Origin: Pseudomonadota bacterium
GTDB lineage: Bacteria > Pseudomonadota > Alphaproteobacteria > Rhizobiales > Xanthobacteraceae
DNA length: 7,604 nucleotides
Assembly (NCBI GenBank): GCA_023392205.1
Contig: JAEVZN010000613.1
Location: 1 to 7,604, forward strand
Direction of reading: 5' to 3'
The notes under the pieces were generated by a model. That model had not been told where the DNA came from. It made no database searches and was given only the letters and a program-made list of their open reading frames with translations. Shown in pieces: positions 6,277 to 7,604 of the stretch (position 1 is the stretch's first letter; each line of letters starts with the position of its first letter). A program made the translations under genes and the position numbers.

Positions 6277-6732
6277 CTACAGCACCTCATAGACATCCAG
6301 TTTGACCGCATTCTTCTGGCGCGCGCCATGGGCGATGGCGATGATGCGGTTGAGCCAGCCGAGATCCTTGTCGCCGGTCTCGAAGCGCATGGCGGTGCGG
6401 AAATAATAGAGCGACGGATCGACAATCTCGCCGGTCAGCAGCCGCGCCAGCACCTCCGGCGGGCCGTGCCGCACACCCTCACTGCTCACCAGAATGAGCG
6501 CGCCCGTGTCGCTCTGGATGGTATAGCGCGCCTCCACATGCGCCGCGCCGTCGCCGCGGATGAATTGCCAGTCGGCGCCGCCGGGCAGGATTTTGCCGGT
6601 CAATTTTCCGCTTACGGTTCCGCCGAGAATATTGATGACGCGGCGCTCGCCGATGGGCGTTGTCCCAAATTGCAGGATGTCGGCCAGCTCGGCATGGATG
6701 CGCAGGATGGGTTCGGGCGAAATCAGGTTCAT
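6277..6732 (-). CDS. DUF3237 (UPF0311) family protein
   Basis: A 151-residue protein of the DUF3237/UPF0311 family. Typical segments are RRVINILGGTVSGKLTG (30-46), ILPGGADWQ (48-56), a GARY-like EARYTIQSDTGALILV (67-82), RHGPPEVLARLLTGE (88-102) and VDPSLYYFRTAMRFETG (104-120), ending in DVYEVL. The family is all-beta in character and has no established enzymatic activity that I know of. No signal peptide or membrane segment is visible, so it should be cytoplasmic. I chose ATG 6732, with GGA/AAAG just upstream. The reading frame stays open up to an ATG at 6876, but that extension is unlike the family and would consume the divergent promoter region. It lies ahead of the hydratase gene in the same direction, 148 bases away. 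It may therefore act on or bind a CoA-pathway intermediate, but this is only context. Confidence 0.88.
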   Translation of the reverse strand: MNLISPEPILRIHAELADILQFGTTPIGERRVINILGGTVSGKLTGKILPGGADWQFIRGDGAAHVEARYTIQSDTGALILVSSEGVRHGPPEVLARLLTGEIVDPSLYYFRTAMRFETGDKDLGWLNRIIAIAHGARQKNAVKLDVYEVL

Positions 6733-6814
6733 GTCTTTTCCGGAGGGCGGCCATTCGACAGGGCAGAACGTGACGCAACCAAAAATATTGGACTTGGCGC
6801 GCATTCGCTGGCAT

Positions 6815-6843
6815 TTGACCCCCGTAAACCGGCTCCGTAAATT
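6815..6843 (+). promoter_or_regulatory. Sigma-70-type promoter of the CoA-transferase gene
   Basis: TTGACC (6815-6820), a 17-bp spacer and TAAATT (6838-6843) match the housekeeping consensus at 5 of 6 and 4 of 6 positions. Transcription would begin near 6850, giving a leader of about 40 bases before ATG 6892. Confidence 0.5.
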
Positions 6844-6858
6844 GAAAAATGAAAGATT

Positions 6859-6874
6859 GCGCGGCCTGCCGCGC
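6859..6874 (+). other. GC hairpin in the CoA-transferase leader
   Basis: GCGCGGC (6859-6865) and GCCGCGC (6868-6874) are perfect inverted copies separated by CT. They would form a stem of about 6 bp just two bases before the ribosome binding site GAGGAA (6877-6882). It could affect translation or protect the 5' end. It is too short and lacks a T-tract, so it is not a terminator. Confidence 0.4.
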
Positions 6875-6891
6875 ACGAGGAATCGTTCACT

Positions 6892-7604
6892 ATGTCGCGT
6901 GTGATGTCACTGGCCGAGGCCGTGAAAACGACCATTCAGGATGGCGACACCGTCGCCATGGAAGGGTTTACCCATCTGATCCCGCATGCCGCGGGGCATG
7001 AAATCATCCGTCAGGGCAAGAAGCACCTGACACTTCTGCGCATGACTCCCGATCTGATCTACGATCAGATGATCGGCATGGGCTGCGCCGACAAGATCAT
7101 CTTCTCCTGGGGCGGCAATCCCGGCGTCGGCTCGCTGCACCGGCTGCGCGATGCGGTGGAGAATGGCTGGCCGAACAAGATCGAGATCGTCGAGCATTCG
7201 CATGCGGCCATGGCCAATGCCTATGCGGCGGGCGCGGCCGGCCTGCCCTTTACCATGTTCCGCGGCTATATCGGCACAGATCTGCCGAAGGTGAATCCCG
7301 CCATCAAGTTCATTGAGTGCCCTTATACCGGCGAAAAGCTGGCGACCATTCCGGCGCATCGCCCGGATGTCGCGGTCATTCATGCGCTGCGCGCCGACAA
7401 GCAGGGCAATGTGCTGCTGGAAGGCATTCTCGGCGTGCAGAAAGAAGCGGTGCTGGCCGCGAAGAAGTCGATCGTCACGGTCGAGGAGATCGTCGACGAT
7501 TTCGGCCCGCGCAACCTGAACGCGGTGATCATTCCCGGCTGGGCGCTCGGCGCCATCGCCGTGGTGCCGGGCGGCGCATTCCCCTCCTATGCGCAGGGCT
7601 ATTA
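6892..7604 (+). CDS. CoA-transferase subunit A, glutaconate type (partial, 3' end missing)
   Basis: The frame is open from ATG 6892 to the right edge, giving 237 residues of a protein usually near 290-320. It resembles subunit A of family I CoA-transferases, in particular the GctA/IpdA branch. The N-terminus MSRVMSLAEAV is close to that of Acidaminococcus GctA. IQDGDTVAMEGFTHLIPHAA (15-34), the later CPYTGEKLATIPAHRPDVAVIHA and the VTVEEIVDD segment also match. In this family the catalytic glutamate sits in subunit B, so none is expected here; a subunit B gene should follow beyond the window. The enzyme moves CoA between acyl-CoA and a free acid, although IpdA-type relatives act as ring-opening hydrolases. 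GAGGAA nine bases upstream supports the start; Met5 is an alternative. It diverges from the catabolic genes and may be coregulated with them. Confidence 0.88.
   Translation, partial: MSRVMSLAEAVKTTIQDGDTVAMEGFTHLIPHAAGHEIIRQGKKHLTLLRMTPDLIYDQMIGMGCADKIIFSWGGNPGVGSLHRLRDAVENGWPNKIEIVEHSHAAMANAYAAGAAGLPFTMFRGYIGTDLPKVNPAIKFIECPYTGEKLATIPAHRPDVAVIHALRADKQGNVLLEGILGVQKEAVLAAKKSIVTVEEIVDDFGPRNLNAVIIPGWALGAIAVVPGGAFPSYAQGY

Larger units (their letters stand above)
6733..6891. other. Divergent intergenic region
   Basis: This gap separates the minus-strand DUF3237 gene from the plus-strand CoA-transferase gene. It is richer in A+T than the genes, with AAAAATATT at 6781-6789, and must hold promoters for both directions. 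Only the rightward promoter is recognisable. No convincing leftward -10/-35 pair or long palindrome was found. A small GC hairpin lies in the rightward leader. Confidence 0.6.

Noticed and set aside
5334..6305. A 323-codon plus-strand open frame opposite the hydratase gene
   Set aside because: It is antisense to a well-conserved crotonase. It is rich in His, Arg, Gln and Ala without any recognisable motif, as expected of shadow frames in GC-rich DNA.
6733..6876. An N-terminal extension of the DUF3237 protein to ATG 6876
   Set aside because: The extra 48 residues do not resemble the family, and the extension would cover the divergent promoter region. ATG 6732 gives a normal family length.

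Overview
The window looks like chromosomal DNA of a high-GC alphaproteobacterium, most likely of the Hyphomicrobiales (Bradyrhizobium/Afipia/Rhodopseudomonas relatives). This rests on GC-rich third codon positions, the resemblance of the encoded enzymes to those of that group, and two intergenic palindromic repeats of types common there. I could run no search, so the taxonomic call is inference.

Layout. Bases 1-112 hold an unidentified gene fragment at the left edge and a perfect 20-bp palindrome. A MarR-family regulator follows on the + strand (113-619). Convergent to it, and read right to left, is a run of minus-strand genes: DUF3237/UPF0311 protein (6732-6277), crotonase-family enoyl-CoA hydratase (6128-5325), feruloyl-CoA-synthase-type ligase (5290-3404), thiolase (3397-2135), HSD10-like short-chain dehydrogenase (1960-1199) and 4-hydroxybenzoyl-CoA-type thioesterase (1072-647). 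The hydratase, ligase and thiolase genes are tightly packed. The two downstream gaps are each filled by a different palindromic repeat. Divergent from the DUF3237 gene, and cut by the right edge, is a glutaconate-type CoA-transferase subunit A gene (6892 onward) with a recognisable promoter and ribosome binding site.

How the genes fit together. Ligase, hydratase, 3-hydroxyacyl-CoA dehydrogenase, thiolase and aroyl-CoA-type thioesterase form a complete set for CoA-dependent, beta-oxidative removal of two carbons from an unsaturated aryl side chain. Such a chain would be that of a hydroxycinnamate such as ferulate or p-coumarate, giving an aromatic acid plus acetyl-CoA. No acyl-CoA dehydrogenase is present, which fits a substrate that already carries the double bond. 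The actual substrate is not shown by the sequence. The MarR protein is the obvious candidate regulator. The roles of the DUF3237 protein and the divergent CoA-transferase in this scheme are open.

I see no CRISPR array, tRNA, rRNA, transposase or phage gene. The most unusual features are the complete side-chain pathway with an uncharacterised DUF3237 partner, two perfect operator-like palindromes, and the large repeats inside the operon.
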